From: Gnetum montanum
Lineage: Eukaryota; Streptophyta; Gnetopsida; Gnetales; Gnetaceae
Length of the DNA: 64,000 nucleotides
NCBI GenBank assembly: GCA_015680685.1
Contig: MNCI01010863.1
Location: 213,044-277,043, forward strand
Reading direction: 5' to 3'
This document shows positions 45,340 to 58,930 of the stretch, piece by piece. A program made the translations under genes and the position numbers. Within the stretch, counting starts at the first letter, position 1. The number at the start of each line of letters is the position of its first letter. The notes under the pieces were generated by a model, which ran no database searches, was not told the DNA's origin, and saw only the letters and a list, made by a program, of their open reading frames with translations.

Positions 45340-45392
45340 ATAGTACGGACCATAGTACGAACCCTTGTAGTTCAAGACATGGTCCGTACTAT
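45340..45392. repeat. Hairpin-forming fold-back at the inner edge of the right arm
   Basis: ATAGTACGGACCAT (45340-45353) and ATGGTCCGTACTAT (45379-45392) are perfect 14-bp inverted copies around a 25-nt loop. The loop starts with a forward copy of CCATAGTACGAACCCTT, nearly the word at the left-arm edge (21903-21919). The arm itself begins at 45381, within the right stem. Confidence 0.85.
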
Positions 45393-46800
45393 GGTGGTAG
45401 TGTGTTTAAGATGTAGTGCACAAGGAAAGATTCTAACATCTCAACCTTGAGTGTTTTAAGTTGAGCTGCTATATCCCTCATTTGCATGATGTGCTAAGGC
45501 ATACCATGAGTTTCAGTGAGCTTCATGGATGAGAACTTCATCATCAAGGTACTCGCCAACATCTTTTCTGATGACTCAAAGTGTTCATCAATGACCTTTA
45601 ACAAAGCGTGCACATTGTCATACTATTCCAGTGAACCACCCATACCAACCAAGATCTTGTTTTTTATGAACATGACACTGAGGCGATTAGATCGCTCCCA
45701 TTTTTCATAATTACCAATATCATTCAGCCAGCTGATTACTATAATGGTAGGTGGTTCATCCTTACAGATAGCATAATCAATGTTCATCCAGCCCAAATGA
45801 AGAAGAATTCTCTCCTTCCACACCTTATAATTATCACCCTTTAATTCAAGAATGTCACATTTAAAATCAGAGTAGCTCACAAGTTATATGACTACATAGT
45901 CAAACATGCTTATGTTACTAAATTTGAGGTTAAAATACCATAAGACATATTTGCCAATGTAAAACATGAAAAATATGAATCAAATGACATAAAATTGATT
46001 GTAGGCTAAATTTTAAATTAAAAAGATTCATATATCCTTACGATGAAACTATTAAATTATATTCCTTTTCATAATCCTTGTGGGAAAATTAAGAAAAGTA
46101 ATTTAACATATCATCCTAATTAGTCATATTAAATATAATAAAAATTATTATGGGATAAAATTTATCATGTTACATATGATTAATCACAATTTTTAATGTT
46201 GTCTACCATATGTGATCCAAAATCTCTTAGTACATAATTTTGCATAATTAAAGATGCTGTGGCTACTTTCTAATGCTTCATACCATCATCAAAATGCATC
46301 AAGATAATGAAGGATCATCAAAATGCATCATGAAACATAATTGCACCATCGTCAAAATGCATCAAGATAGAGATCTAATGCTCCGATACCAAATGTAAGA
46401 AAATTATTGTGCAAAAAAATCAGATTGCACAAGTAATCAAAGTATAGAATGCGGAAGCAAATGGAACTGACCTCCAGCCATTGATGCCTTTATTTAATCT
46501 TGTTCAAATTCTTTTTTCACATTGGCACTCTACAACGATGGTGTATGCAACCTCCAAGCATCTGTGAAAGGGACTTGAACTGCAATCCTACTGTGATTTG
46601 TGGTACCTTTGTTCTCCCATCAAGAATGAATTTATAGGCCATGGAATTGATTACCATGAGAGAAAATTTGAAAAATAAGAGACCCAAAACCCCATCTAGA
46701 TGTGGATGCCACCCCAACGCAAACACAAAAATGCAGTATGCCAATGTGTATAAGTGTCAACAAATATGGAGGCCACTTCAATGCATAAATGCATGTTACA
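45381..46800 (-). mobile_element. Truncated copia element in the right arm
   Basis: Reverse-complement counterpart of 20497-21916. The LTR is 46394-46800, the primer site just inside it (GCTCCGATACCA, 46380-46391, one mismatch) and gag 45381-45880 (ILELKGDNYKVWKERILLHL, IGNYEKWERSNRLSVMFI). Everything downstream in the element is missing because the duplication ends here. The 6 bp or so beyond 46800 match the left-arm insertion site in element B. Confidence 0.92.
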
Positions 46801-46824
46801 ATGGCATGAAGACAAAAGAGAATA

Positions 46825-47838
46825 TCACATGGTCCTAGGTGATGGAGGCTCCTAAGGCTCCAACGGACCTTCTCCAACTCCAGGTGTGGCTAGTGGTTGA
46901 GGTGGTTGTGATTGTCCTGCTACTACTGCAACTTCTAGTGAAAGCCTAAAAGCATCTAGTAATGCTTTCATTTTCTCTTCTTTACTTCTGGGATCATTTA
47001 CGGTCGATGTAGCTTCGTCGATGTGGGCCAGAATTGGAACATCCCAAGGACAAGGCAGTACTGGAAATAGCTCCTTTACAGCAAATTATTTGTGCTCAAT
47101 GTTGAATGCTTGGATTATGTCTTGCAATGCCTAGTAGTCATTCATTATTTTGGCTATGTTCTTGGCGACTGATCTTTGGTCTATGAATTTTGTCTTGAGA
47201 ACCTTGAGTTCAACATTTGCCACTACAAGCTTTTGCTTGGTGTCTTTATGATTCTTGAATTCAACCTCATACAATAAGTACAATCTGGCCACTTACTTCT
47301 CAAGCTCAGACTGCAACTGTCTAGCAGTCAGTATTGCTAGGTTTGCATAGTAGCGATTGGAAAACTCCATGTACTCCATCATTTCTTCAATCTGCAACTC
47401 CTTCATGTAGATTTTCACCTTGTTGTAGGTATCAATCCCATCGACAGCTAGATGATTTGGCCACATGGGAGAGGCTTGCAATTGAGCTTTGACATCTTCT
47501 GAAGCCCATTCAAGGAATGACCCAAAGTTCAACTCTTGGAGAACTAAGCATTGGACCTCATAGTTCCCAATTATGTCGAGGCAGGCCTGTGTGAGTGTGA
47601 CTTCTAGTGTAGGTATATGGCTTGGCACTTTGCCTCGCTATGAGCATTCAGATGTAGCTTTCTCCTTGGGAATCTATTGGACAAATTCCACCTTAGCCTC
47701 GTCTCTGAGAGGTCCCATTACTTGGGTTTCCTTAGCCTATTCTTGGCCATGTTCTTGTTGGCCTCTTCCCCCTCAAGGTCATTTTTCTTGTGGTTGCGAT
47801 GGTCCTTCCTCCTGTGGTCTCTTCAATCTTGGTGCCAT
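46825..47838 (-). pseudogene. Extra 3' ORF of element B, right-arm copy
   Basis: 338-codon frame from ATG at 47838-47836 to TGA at 46827-46825. Identical layout to 19465-20472 with two extra codons near the end (KALLDAF here, KVDAF on the left). The N-terminal stops are shared with the left copy. The longest open piece (47628-47293) covers the conserved core plus the start of the coiled region (ILTARQLQSELEK). Differences between arms are mostly single substitutions. Confidence 0.7.
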
Positions 47839-48355
47839 CTATAATCACAACATAACAATGGATTAGCAAATATTATGTAACTCAGAATGACTAGAACACA
47901 TTATCTCATAGGGAGGTTACACTTGACTAAGGTGTGATTATGGATGGATGGATTAAGTATTTAATTATTAATTTAATCTTTGGTTTACTGAAGTTGTTGG
48001 AAGGGTTAAATTCTCAAAAATTAATGATTTAATAGCATTTTATATCTTAACCATTTGGGGGAGTTAGGAAAAGTTTTGAAAAATTATCGTCAAAACTTTA
48101 AGGTTTACTATCCCAATGACTATGAGCTTACCTATGGTAATTATAGGATCCAAGAATGGGATGATTTGGATAAACGGTGCAAGAGTTATAGGCTTAGGAA
48201 TGTTTTGGGCTCTGAAAATTGCAAAAACTCCTTGGGTGTTATGGATCAAATGTGAAAAATTCAAAGTGTTCGATAGTATTTATACTATTTTTATGTTGCA
48301 TCGACGAGGCCTTGTCGACGTAGTCTATTGCATCGATGGGGCCTAGTCGATGCAA
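47839..48355 (-). promoter_or_regulatory. Leader intron and internal promoter block of element B, right-arm copy
   Basis: The intron (48131-47839) keeps GTAAGC donor and TTATAG acceptor at 293 bp. TATAAATA is at 48284-48277 and the U3-like palindromes at 48355-48294, with CATCGACTAGGCCCC and TCGACAAGGCCTCGTCGATG better preserved than on the left. Preservation in both arms shows the arrangement predates the duplication. Confidence 0.5.
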
Positions 48356-49919
48356 CTATTGACCATCATTGATGGAGTTAAAACTTAAAAATTACAAAGA
48401 GATCTTGAATGAATTTAGGATCAAATGAAAGCCTAAACAACCACAAACATGATGAAAATGCGAGAAGATGATGTTTAAGTTCCAAAAATTAAGAAAATTA
48501 AGAAAAATGGAGAAATAGGATGGAGAATGAGAGTTCAAGGAACACACAATGATTTGCATAATGGAATATGCAAAAGATAGGATTGTAGCAATGGTTAAGA
48601 TAAGGGACATGCCCATAGCACGCACATGCCCTTGTTGCCCTTGCATAACCCCAACTAAGGATTTTGTGGGCCCCATAGTAGATTAATGGTCACGAAAAGT
48701 TAAGGACCAACTAAAAAGGATCTATCCAAGAATTCCAACACATCAGACTAAGACATCAGACATAACATAGAAACCGACAGTGAGGTGAGTTATGGTAGCA
48801 TAGATGGATGACTAAGACGGTGGAATGGAATCTTGAATTGAGGTTGTAAAAAGTATTTTGTGGAATATGTATTTAAAATGACCTAAGAAGATCCATCCTT
48901 AGTCCAGACCAAAATTAGCCTCTTTCAGTGACTTCGCATCACCACTCAAAACCAATCTACCCACTCAAGAAGTGCTCTCACAAAACAACCACTATTCCAT
49001 AAAGAGAAGAAAAGAGAAGTAGGAAGTGAGAGAGAGAGAGGGCCTTAGTTAGAGGGGACCTTCAGGCATAGGTAACATGTCTTTCTAGTCCCATGACTAG
49101 TGCTTGTAGCCTATTTATTTGTCTAAGGGGTGTGCTTTGAATTCCCATCATGTTTTTTTGTTTGTTTTGGTTTGTTTGTTCTTTTTTTTTTGAATTTTTG
49201 GATGGGAACCACACCATGCAAAGATCTTATTTGACTTCCTATTAGTGGCTGGAATGGAATGGTAATAAGTTCATGAAAAACACCCAAGCACTCAAGTAAG
49301 TAGGAGAGTACAAAGAGTATTGAGTTCCCTTGAAGTCACACCTTCTACAAACCTTTGAATCCTTCCCAATTCTGGAACTACCAAGGTTACCAATTGATTA
49401 AAAGTTTCTTTAATGGAAGGGATCTTAGACTTCTAGAGTAAGGAAAACCATAGAGTTTATTGGATGGGTGGATGATGTGGACTCACTGCCTATTCCATGA
49501 AAAATAAACCATGTCATAGTTATCAGACATTAGAAACCATACATTGACAATCACAACATTAAGCATAAACCATCAGTAGTAAACAACAACAGTGGCACTA
49601 TGTCTTGTGGTAATAAAGTGCTTTTATTAGCAAAAATAATGAAAATTCACACTCAAACAAAACAAAACAAAGTAAAATATATAAGAAAGTGTGAAATAAT
49701 CAAGAAAGGTTTAAATAAACTAAAAATGAAGTAAAAGGGAAAAAATTTGAAAATAAAATTGTAAAATAAAATAAATAACTTGTAAAATAAAAAATGTGGA
49801 AAACAAAAAGTAGAAAAACTAAGAAGCCATATGGATTGTTAGCATAGATGGCCATCTCCCCCATAACTAAGTTGGAAGAAGGAGATCCAAAATATTAAAC
49901 GTGGTTGTCCATCCACTGA
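48356..49919 (-). other. Non-coding region of element B, right-arm copy
   Basis: Counterpart of 17400-18947, no coding frame. It holds the 31-bp block at 49058-49088 and an AG run at 49027-49042. Confidence 0.65.
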
Positions 49920-51220
49920 GGTGGTAGTTGCACTAGCTTGTCTTGGTTCTAGGAAAGGTTTCACTTATTGGACATTAACCAAATGCTTTTTATTTGGGCT
50001 CTTAGGTTTGTAAATTAACATGGCCCCAAAGGAAAAGGTTTAATCAATTATGTAAGGTCCCTTCCACAACCTTTGAAATTTGGTCTTCTAGGATAAAAAT
50101 GTGGGATTTCAATAGAAAACCTTATCTCCTGGTTGAAGTTTTACTTTTCGTATTCTAAGGTCATGACATTGCTTGTTGAATGCCTTGTTCACCTCATTCA
50201 AAGATAGGACCACTAATCAATTTTCATTTAGCACATTGAGGTTGATCAATCTTTTTTTTTTTGTTCTAGACTTAGGTCAAGATTCAGATCATGGGCTGTT
50301 AAGAGTGTACGGAGCTCAAATTGAATTGGAAGCATTGAAAGCTTTCCATACACTAGCTTGTAGAGAGAATAGCCAATAGGAAGTTCCCATGTTGAGCAGT
50401 AGGCCTAGACGGTATTGTTGAATTTTTTATTTCAATATTTCCTATATTTTCTTATGATCCTTGTTATGATCTTTGTGATCTCCCTATTAGTTACCTCTAC
50501 TTGACCATTGGCTTCGGGGTGATAGGGTGTTGTTAATTTATGTTTAACCCCTAAGCGTTGCATCAAATTTCTAAAAGTGGCACTTGTGAAATGAGTTCCA
50601 TTGTCAGAAATTAGTGCACGTGGCATCCAAAACCTATTTACAACATTTTATTATACAAATCTAGCAGCAGTAGATGATGTACAGTTAGTAATAGCTACTA
50701 CTTCTACCCATTTTGTATAGTAGTCAACTACTACAATGATATATGTCTTTCCATTGGACATAGGTGTGATAGGATCCATGATGTCAATGCCCCATATGTC
50801 AAAAGGATCTAGTGGTTGAATCCACTATTAAGGATCCTCCATTCATGCGGTCATCCCACCACCTCACTGACAACATTCACAAGATTGGATGAACTAGTGG
50901 GCATCCCTAAAGATTGTAGCCAATAGTATCCTACCATCTACATAGTGGCCTCCGCAAGGCCCTTTGGAAGCATCCTGAAGAATGTGCCATTTTTCTTCAT
51001 CAGGGACACACTAAAGAATCAGGCTATTGGTGCACACCTTGTAGATGTGTCCATTGATTTTCATGAAGTATTTGGCCTGATGAAGAAATTTTTGCTTATT
51101 TCTAAAGTCAAGATCTTGTGGCATATTTTGAGTGAGAAAATAGGTGAGGATGCCATTGTACCATGTTGTTTTTGTGGGCACTTGGTCATTTAGTGCTCCT
51201 ATAAAGAGGAGTTTGTCTAG
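49920..51220 (-). pseudogene. pol: Element B integrase, right-arm copy
   Basis: Counterpart of 16080-17400. The open piece 50626-50432 reads MPRALISDNGTHFTSATFRN and HPEANGQVEVTNREITKIIT, retaining the second Asp and the Glu of DDE; FDIWGIDIMDPI lies upstream at about 50800. The minus-strand zinc region is near 50870-50960. Stops differ partly from the left copy, as expected for independent decay. Confidence 0.88.
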
Positions 51221-51239
51221 AAACTAATCAAAGAGCAGG

Positions 51240-52464
51240 CTCTTCTCCTCTTTATTATTCCATCTTAATTAAGAGAGGTGGTCAACAATCACATTCTCAG
51301 TTCCTTTTCAATCTACCATTGTGAGATCAAATTCCAACAAGATCACAAGCCATCATATGATATAGGGACTCACCATCAGCTTGTTCATTAGGAAGCAAAT
51401 AACACTATGGTCTGTGTGCACAAATACTTCATAACCAAGCACACAGTGCTTGAATTTTTTAAGAACATACACCACTACCATTAATTCTTTCTCTGTGGTG
51501 GTGTAATTCAGCTATGCACCTACAATGCTTTGGCTCATGTAGTGGATGTAATATGAACATTTTTTATCATCCAACTATATAAGCACTACTTCCAAAGCAT
51601 AATTAGATGTGTCTATCATTATGTGAAATGGTCTGGACCAGTTTGGTGCTCGTAGAATTGGAGTTTCTACAAGTTTTTCCTTTAATTGTTGGAATGCATG
51701 TTTGCATTCATTGGTCTAGATGAATGGAGCATCTTTCTATGTAAGCTTGACCAATGGCTTTGCGATCTTAGAGAAGTTCTCTATGAATCATTGATAGTAA
51801 CCAATATGTCCAAGGAATGATTGAACATCTTTACCTATCTCTAGTTGGTGTGTTATTCCTTAGATGACCCTTATCTTCTCTTGGTCTACCTCAACCCCTT
51901 CTTATGAAATTCAATACCCTAACATAATGTCGTCTTGAACCATGAGATGGATCTTTTGCCAGTTGAGCTATAGATTTGTTTCCACACATCTTTTTAATAC
52001 TTGCTCAAGGTGGTCCAAGGCTTACTCAAGTGTAGCTCCATAGGTGGAGAAGTCACCCATGAAGACTTTCACACCACTACTGACCTGCTATTGAAAGATG
52101 CTAAGTACCAGGCATTGAAATGTTGTAGGGGCATTGTACAGACTGAATGACATCTTACAATATGCAAAAGTCCCCCAGAGACTTGTGAATGTTGTCTTGG
52201 CCTGATCTTCTGGTGCAATTTGGATTTGGTTATATCCACTATAACAATCCAAGGAGGTATAATAGCAATTCCCAGAGATAGCATCCAACACTTGGTCCAC
52301 AAATGATAATGGAAAATGATCTTTAAATGTTGCCATGTTCAAAAGCTTGAAGTTGATGCAGACTCGCCACTTGCCATCTTTCTTTGACATAATTACAAGT
52401 GGGCTAACCCACTCACTATCCACAATGGAATAGATAAACCCTATCTTGAGGAGTTACTCTATTT
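51240..52464 (-). pseudogene. pol: Element B RT and RNase H, right-arm copy
   Basis: RT is open over 52423-52088 (DSEWVSPLVIMSKKDGKWRV, LLNMATFKDHFPLSFVDQVL, SLDCYSGYNQIQIAPEDQ), where the left copy has two stops. The catalytic pair is again GD (MGDFSTYG, about 52060). RNase H follows at 51700-51240 with LNYTTTEKEL-like and NVIADHLS segments. Confidence 0.87.
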
Positions 52465-53018
52465 TCTCCTTGATAATTTGTTTCAATTTGGGGTTCAGCC
52501 ATCTCTGCAACCACTTTCTTGGCTTCATGGTTAGGTTAATGTAAATGCAATGTTGGCATATCCTTGGATTGATTCCAATTAGCTCGAGATATGACCAACT
52601 AAAGACTGTTGGCTATTTGTTAACCACCTTACAAATTTTCTTTTTGTTTAGGAGCAAGTCTAGCATTGATTATGACTAGCTTATCATTGTTTAAGAATGC
52701 ATACTCCATGTCAGTTGGTATATTTTTCAACTGTAGGGGCTCTTGTTTGAAGTTATTAGGGATTTCCAACTCTCCCTAATAGGTATCATTATCTTCATCA
52801 TCAGAGAGTTGGTGATGAACTTGCTAAAGTTCATCCATGCTTTCAACATAAGCACATGTTAGTCTCTCAGTTGGTTTCATGCATAATTTGTTGCTTTTTG
52901 AGTTAGCTGTTAGCCACTAGGTGCCCTCCTATTTTGTGGCTACTGTGTACAGACACCTTTGAATATCTATTTCTTATGCAAAATGATTGCATGATTTAAT
53001 GTATGTACTTTTGATGGA

Positions 53019-53525
53019 TCAAATATTTTGTATGCAATTGCATCCATTATCATTGTACACGATGCATGGAATACGCTTCTTCTCTAACCATCCAAATTCA
53101 TTCTCCTTGGAGATTTTCAAGGAGAGATCCCTTATGCCCATTTGTGCATCAATCGTGCTTAACCAAGCTCTTTCCATAATGATGGGGAAGTTACCCTTGT
53201 AATTCTCAACCTTGATCACAAGAAAATTGATAGGATAGGACTACCCACAAATTATGGTTATAATGTCCTCCACTAATCCCAAAGGAATAGTGATTGATTG
53301 GTTTACCAATTCTAAAGGAATGTTGCTCTTCTTGAGAGGTGGTAGGTTGTAGGCCTTATACATGTCATGGGAGATGAGATTAACACCAAAACCAGAATCA
53401 AGAAGAGCCTTGCATGGCTCATATCCAATAATTTGCAAGTAAATGAGTGGACTTCTCAGGTCAACTATTTTTGTGGAAAGATTGCTAGCCTTGATCCAAT
53501 TGGAAACAACATGAGTTAACATCAT
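53019..53525 (-). pseudogene. pol: Element B protease, right-arm copy with intact DSG
   Basis: CKALLDSGFGVNLISHDMYK keeps the Asp-Ser-Gly triad, unlike the left copy (DFG). FPIIMERAWLSTIDAQMGIR has Gly changed to Glu after IIM. A stop in the middle (CG*SYP region, about 53240) splits it into two open pieces. Confidence 0.85.
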
Positions 53526-53559
53526 AGTGTGGATCTGAGGTGGTGTTTGGTTTGAAGGG

Positions 53560-55992
53560 CTCTTGAATGTATTTTATGTAGAGGATGAAGGTGTTGGAGA
53601 TGCAGGGTAGCTAACTGCATGAGGTTGTGAGGGTTTATGAGGACTATTAGATAAGGAAAAAGGTCATTTCCTAGATTGATTATCTGAACCACATGGCTAG
53701 AAGGCCAGGTGTGAATGTACAACCCTCATGGCATTTTGTGGTTGTGGCTATAGAGGAATTTCACCTTGCATGTCTGGAGTAGGAGGCAACTAGGTAGAGG
53801 GTGGAGGGATGTGTGCAAATGGATGTAGAGGGTGGTATGGATATGGGTTTTCTCCTTGAGTGAATGGTGAATGTGTTCAATGGTACTCTGGGGGTAAGAG
53901 TGATGTTGAAATAAGGTGTGGCTTGCAAAAAGTCTTGGAGAAACAATTTGCTAAACATAGTACCTGTATGGATCTGGTTGCCTGTAATGGTACTATTGCC
54001 TTGGCGGTGGCATTTCCCATGATTGTTGTTAGTGCCATTATTGGTATTGCTCATATGGTTTTGGTGGAGCTCCACTTGGATAATAAGCTTGTTGGTGCTT
54101 GTGGAACTGCCTTGGATTACCTTGAGGACAGCGTAATCATCTAGGCGCTTACCTCTTTGCTAGTCATGGATTCAATGTGTACACCCCAGACTCTTGTAAG
54201 TGTGACACTATAGGGCAACATCCTTTTGGATGTTCATATTGACAAATGTCACAACCAGGATCATCATTAGAGTTAGTTTTCACAACTTCCTCTATAGTAG
54301 CAACTTTACCCTTACCTCTCTAGTAGGCACGTTCAGCTTCTTTTCATCTCCTATGTTCACGATCATTATTATATTCTTTGGATGCTTCAACAATCTTCAT
54401 AGTGGTTTGGAATTTCTCATCCAAAGAATCCCATAATTTGTCAACCTTTACCAAATATTAGAAACATATTTTTGTATAGGCAAGGTTTTTTTGTTTACCA
54501 CCTCGTCAAGTGGTGCATCCTCCTCATCATAGAATTGGACCTTCCTTTTCCTGATGGAAGGATCCCTATTATATTCTTTAGTACTTTCCCTTTTTCACAA
54601 CTCTCATTATTCTTTTACTACCTACTCTATAAGCCTTTGGATCTAATGAGCTATTAGTTCATAAAGTCTTCATTGGGTATAAATCTCAAGAGTTCTTCTT
54701 ATTTCAACTCTGAGCCCATCTATGATGTGGGCGGAGTTGTTCCCTCTAATAATATCAATGGCCAGGGCATTGATGTAAAAGAGAATAATATATAGCCATG
54801 GTGGAATCTAAGGGCTCATGTGTCCCTATTTCTATCCTTGGATTTTCTTTCTTAGGTTAGACACTTTGGAGTATGTTTGATATTTTTCATTGAATAGCTC
54901 CAACATGGTACTCCATCTACGGATAGGTTCTAGCTCCAAGGAAAAATACTAGCTTTTAGCTTCCTTGATGAGTGTCCTAGGAAAGAGCTTGAGTGTCTGC
55001 TAATCATTTTCAATGTTCTGTAAGGCATAGGCATCATGGAAAGCTTGTAGATGTGTTTGTAGATCAAAATTGTATCCCCCCTTAAATCTTTGGATATTTT
55101 TCATATCTAAGTATTTGATCCAACTATCTTTCACATGCCTAGTTGGGATCTTTACTACCTCTACAATGTTGAGCATTCTTCAAGTCACCAACAAAGGTTC
55201 ATCATCATCATTGTGTTGATGATGTCGATGATGGTTTCCACCACCTTTGCACTCTTGATGGCCTTAACAGTAATTGTTGTCTTGTTGATCACCTTCATCA
55301 TGATTATTTTGATAGTGGCTTTTATGAGAACTAGTAAATGAAGAGGAGTGTTCAGAATCAGATGAAGAGAATGAAGAGAAAGATGGACCACCACTACCAC
55401 CTCAGTGTCCACCACCACCTCTTTGCTCATTACAACCACCATCTTTAGATCCCTTGCCATCATGATGTTTACTTGAGTCCCTACCTTGATTGTCACTTTT
55501 TCTTGAACCTAGTTTATGAATAGTGGATCATAGGTTTAGGACCACACCCTTATTATTAACAAGAGGGGATGAAGAATATTCATGTTGATAACCTTCAAAT
55601 GGAGGATTCTCATTGTCATCTTGATTTAGTAGGAACAAGAGATTAGTGAAATGTTTCCACTTCATAGCCTCATGGTGCTTCTCCTAGTGTCAATCTCTCC
55701 TATGTTGTGTTTTAGTGGGATGGTAGTCTCGAGTATCATAACCATTCACAGTGTATTCCTTGTGAAGATCCAGAATGCCCAACTTCTTAAAATTTTAAAA
55801 GAGCATCTTAGGCACAAATTGATCAGGTGGCAATACGATATTTCCCTCCATGTCATGCCATCACAACTACTCATCTTGGTCTAGGATGAAGGTGAAGTTT
55901 GGTGCATACTCATCTAGATGAGTATATACCACTTTGCACTCTTGTGGGACCAATGGTTTGACATCTTCATGCTTGTGAGAAGGAGAAGACAT
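53560..55992 (-). pseudogene. gag: Element B gag, right-arm copy with start codon
   Basis: ATG at 55992-55990 opens MSSPSHKHEDVKPLVPQECK, then VVYTHLDEYAPNF. The compact zinc knuckle lies near 54255-54205. It is heavily interrupted. The CAG at 54109-54107 is TAG on the left (13115) and TAG at the homologous place in D (44388), a direct view of repeated C-to-T loss. Plus-strand frames at 53860-54144 and 55135-55341 are shadows. Confidence 0.78.
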
Positions 55993-56092
55993 TTTGCAAA
56001 ATAAATAAAATTATTAGTGTGCTTTTGTGGTCCATCCAACAATATTAATAATGTTCACTAACCATAGATAGCACATGTCTCAACAAACAAAG

Positions 56093-57026
56093 TCCCTAGC
56101 AATGGCGCCAATGATGAGTGACGAGGTGCCCCTACACTCAACCATATGAGTCACAAAGTGTTCACATGCCATCAAGTCAAATTCTATGGACTTTATATTT
56201 TCCGATGCACTAGTCTTCTAGGCAGTGAACCTTGCCCTAAGGTTGTTCGTTTTCTTGCCAATTACACTTGTGAAGTACAAAGGTATGGTTAAGTGAAATC
56301 GAGGCATATGATTTTTATCATTTTATATTTTATGTTCTTTGGTGCTTTAAGAGAGAGATAAAGTGATTTAAGGACTAATCGAAATTAAGTAACTAACTGA
56401 TAGACTAGCCCTAACATAAGCATTTGACCCCACTTTTTGTACACATCCTGAACCCACATATTCATTGCTAGGTTACCAAGCGGTACACTACTGGGTGTAC
56501 CAAGCAATAACACTACTAGGATTACCAAGTAAATGCATGTTACATTCAAAACGATCATACTTATGTAATTAATCTATCTAGCTTATCTCACTTAATTACC
56601 TCATTAGCTTAATTACTAAAAAACATTGAATAAATAGTTGAAAACATTGAATGTATGAATAAATATCTAAATTATCCAGAATGCTGCAAGGTTTATCAAG
56701 AAGATCGTCTTTATTGCTGCACACATTGTCATGCTCAGGTACAATAGTGCTTGAATGAAGATCCATACACTCAATGACTCCTACTGCAGGCACTCACGAA
56801 AAATATTCTAACTTTCAAATGAACAAACTGCAAGAGCTTTGCTACTACTATGAATCTTAATGCTATAAATGCAATTGGTGAGCATGTATTTATAGGCTAG
56901 GATAGACACTTGCATCGACAAGGCCACATCGATGCAATAGACTACGTCGATGGGGCCTAGTCGGCGAGGCCTAATCAACAAGGTCATGTTGATGCAACAG
57001 ATTGCATCGATGGGGCCTAGTCAACA
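56093..57026 (-). mobile_element. 5' LTR and primer site of element B, right-arm copy
   Basis: LTR 57026-56112 (915 bp, no internal deletion), primer site 56111-56093. The U3 palindromes are at 57020-56920 and the TATA at about 56895. It provides the sequence lost from the left 5' LTR. Confidence 0.87.
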
Positions 57027-57482
57027 CAATATAGTTTATAAAATGTTAAATTTTCAAGGAAAGTCTAGTCATTTATATAACCAGCGTGGTGAACCCCCAA
57101 ATTAGCAATTACAACAATATCATCATGGAGGATAAATGATCCTCCAAAAAAATAGATGAACATCCAAACCATAAAGCCAACTAGGAATCAAACCATTAAA
57201 AGGATAGTGCATCAACTTCGAAGGAAAGAATCCCAACCCTATTTCTAATCAATCAAAAAGCCCTAGGCATTTCTATAGGGCATCGAAATCAAAAACCAAA
57301 AAATAGTCATGCATAACATCATAGAATTCATTTAAAATAAAGGGTATCCATATTTAGAAACATAGAAGAACACAGTTTATCGATGCCACATTGGCTCATG
57401 ATGAGCAAGAAGGTACCCCTATTCCCAACCATACGAATCACAAATGTTCACGTGCAATTTGATCAAATTTTGCAGACCTTAA
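57027..57482. repeat. 100-bp repeat, spacer and orphan LTR end, right-arm copy
   Basis: Counterpart of 10081-10540. 57027-57126 is the 100-bp repeat, 57127-57398 the unassigned spacer and 57399-57482 the orphan LTR end (TGATGAGCAAGAAGGTACCC, minus orientation). It shows that this odd arrangement was in place before duplication. Confidence 0.8.
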
Positions 57483-57649
57483 GTTCCTAAGTACACTAGT
57501 TCTAGAAAGTGAAATCTAATCATAGGAAAAGCTCAAGGCCTAGAGCTTTTGTAGAACTACAGGAGAATAAATCATAGAGTCATAGAAGGAGAACCAATTG
57601 ACACCATTTTCCAACTGCTTTCTCTTTATCCTCACGATCATTAGTGGAA

Positions 57650-58930
57650 TCCAACAAGAGGGAACGAAGACCCAAAGACTATGACAAGGAAAGATGTAGG
57701 AATCATGAGAGACATGAATAATGAAGAAGATACCTTGATGAAGAAGAAGATGACTATGAATAACAAATAAATAAAATTAGGCATGAAGAGAGGGAATGAC
57801 ACTATGAGAATCAAAGGGGTCACAACTACAACTGAGCCTATGAACCTAACAATCATGAAGAACCCCTACTAGCACTCGTAGCATGATTAACATTAGAGAA
57901 GTAGTGTACATCCTTAGTAGGCACATAAGGGATATTCACATCAAGTGACTGGACATGAATAATATCCCCAAATTTGAAGGTAGATATAATGCAAATCCAT
58001 AGCACCATCTTCAAGCATTCCATGATGCCTATGCCCTTCATAATATCAAGAGTGATTTACATAAGTTAAAGTTGTTTCCCAAGACTCTCATCAATGAAGT
58101 AAAAAGCTGGTACCAATTCTTAGAACTAGAATTGATCCAAAGATGGAGTACCATGCTAGAGCTCTTCAATGATAATTATCACGCCTATTCAAAAGTGTCC
58201 AATTTAAGGAAATAGATCCAATGATAAAAGCAAGGGACACATGAATCCCTTGACATGATAGTGGGTAAATATTACTCTTTATTGCATAGATGCCCAAGAC
58301 ATGGATTTTGCAAAGGGAACAACCAAGGCATATTATTGATGGGTTAAAGAACAAGACTAGAGAAACCCTTGGGGTATATGCCAAAGGAAGATTACCAAAA
58401 ATGACAACCCATCAAATTCAAAGACTGATAGACCAGGTGGCCAAAGAAGAAGGAGAATTCAAGAAAAGGGAATCAATTGAGGAATACAACTGAGATCCCA
58501 TAATAAGGAAAAGAGATGTTAGAATGTGCAATAGACAAGAAGACAAAACCTTAGAGGATGTCATTCAAAATAAGACTCTACCAATTCAAAAATTAGTCAA
58601 TGAAATTATAACAAAGGTGGAGAAAATGTGGGACTCAATAGATGAGAAATTTGGTACTGCATTTAAGATAGCGAAGGAGAAGACTGAACAAGTGTTAAAC
58701 AAGAACAAAGAAAAGAAGAAAAGAAGAGATAATAGATGAGAGAATTACAAACATAAAGAAAAAGTTGCTGCAATTGAGAAATTTACAAAAAATAGTTCAA
58801 GAGATGAGGAAGGATGTAAAGTATGCCAATATGAACATCCTAAGGGATGTTGTCCTGTCATGGGCCACTTACAAGAGTCTAGGGCATATGCACTTAACTT
58901 GAGATTTTTCAAGAAGAAAATGGAAATATG
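57650..58930 (+). pseudogene. gag: Element A gag, right-arm copy
   Basis: Pieces in order: WLDMNNIPKFEGRYN-like, LHKLKLFPKTLINEVKSWYQ, IQRWSTMLELFNDNYHAYSK, SLDMIVGKYYSLLHRCPRHG, then after a shift HIIDGLKNKTRETLGVYAKG (58335) and KTLPIQKLVNEIITKVEKMW (58575). The intact compact knuckle CKVCQYEHPKGCCP with HLQES is at 58814-58880. Start missing as in the left copy. Confidence 0.82.
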
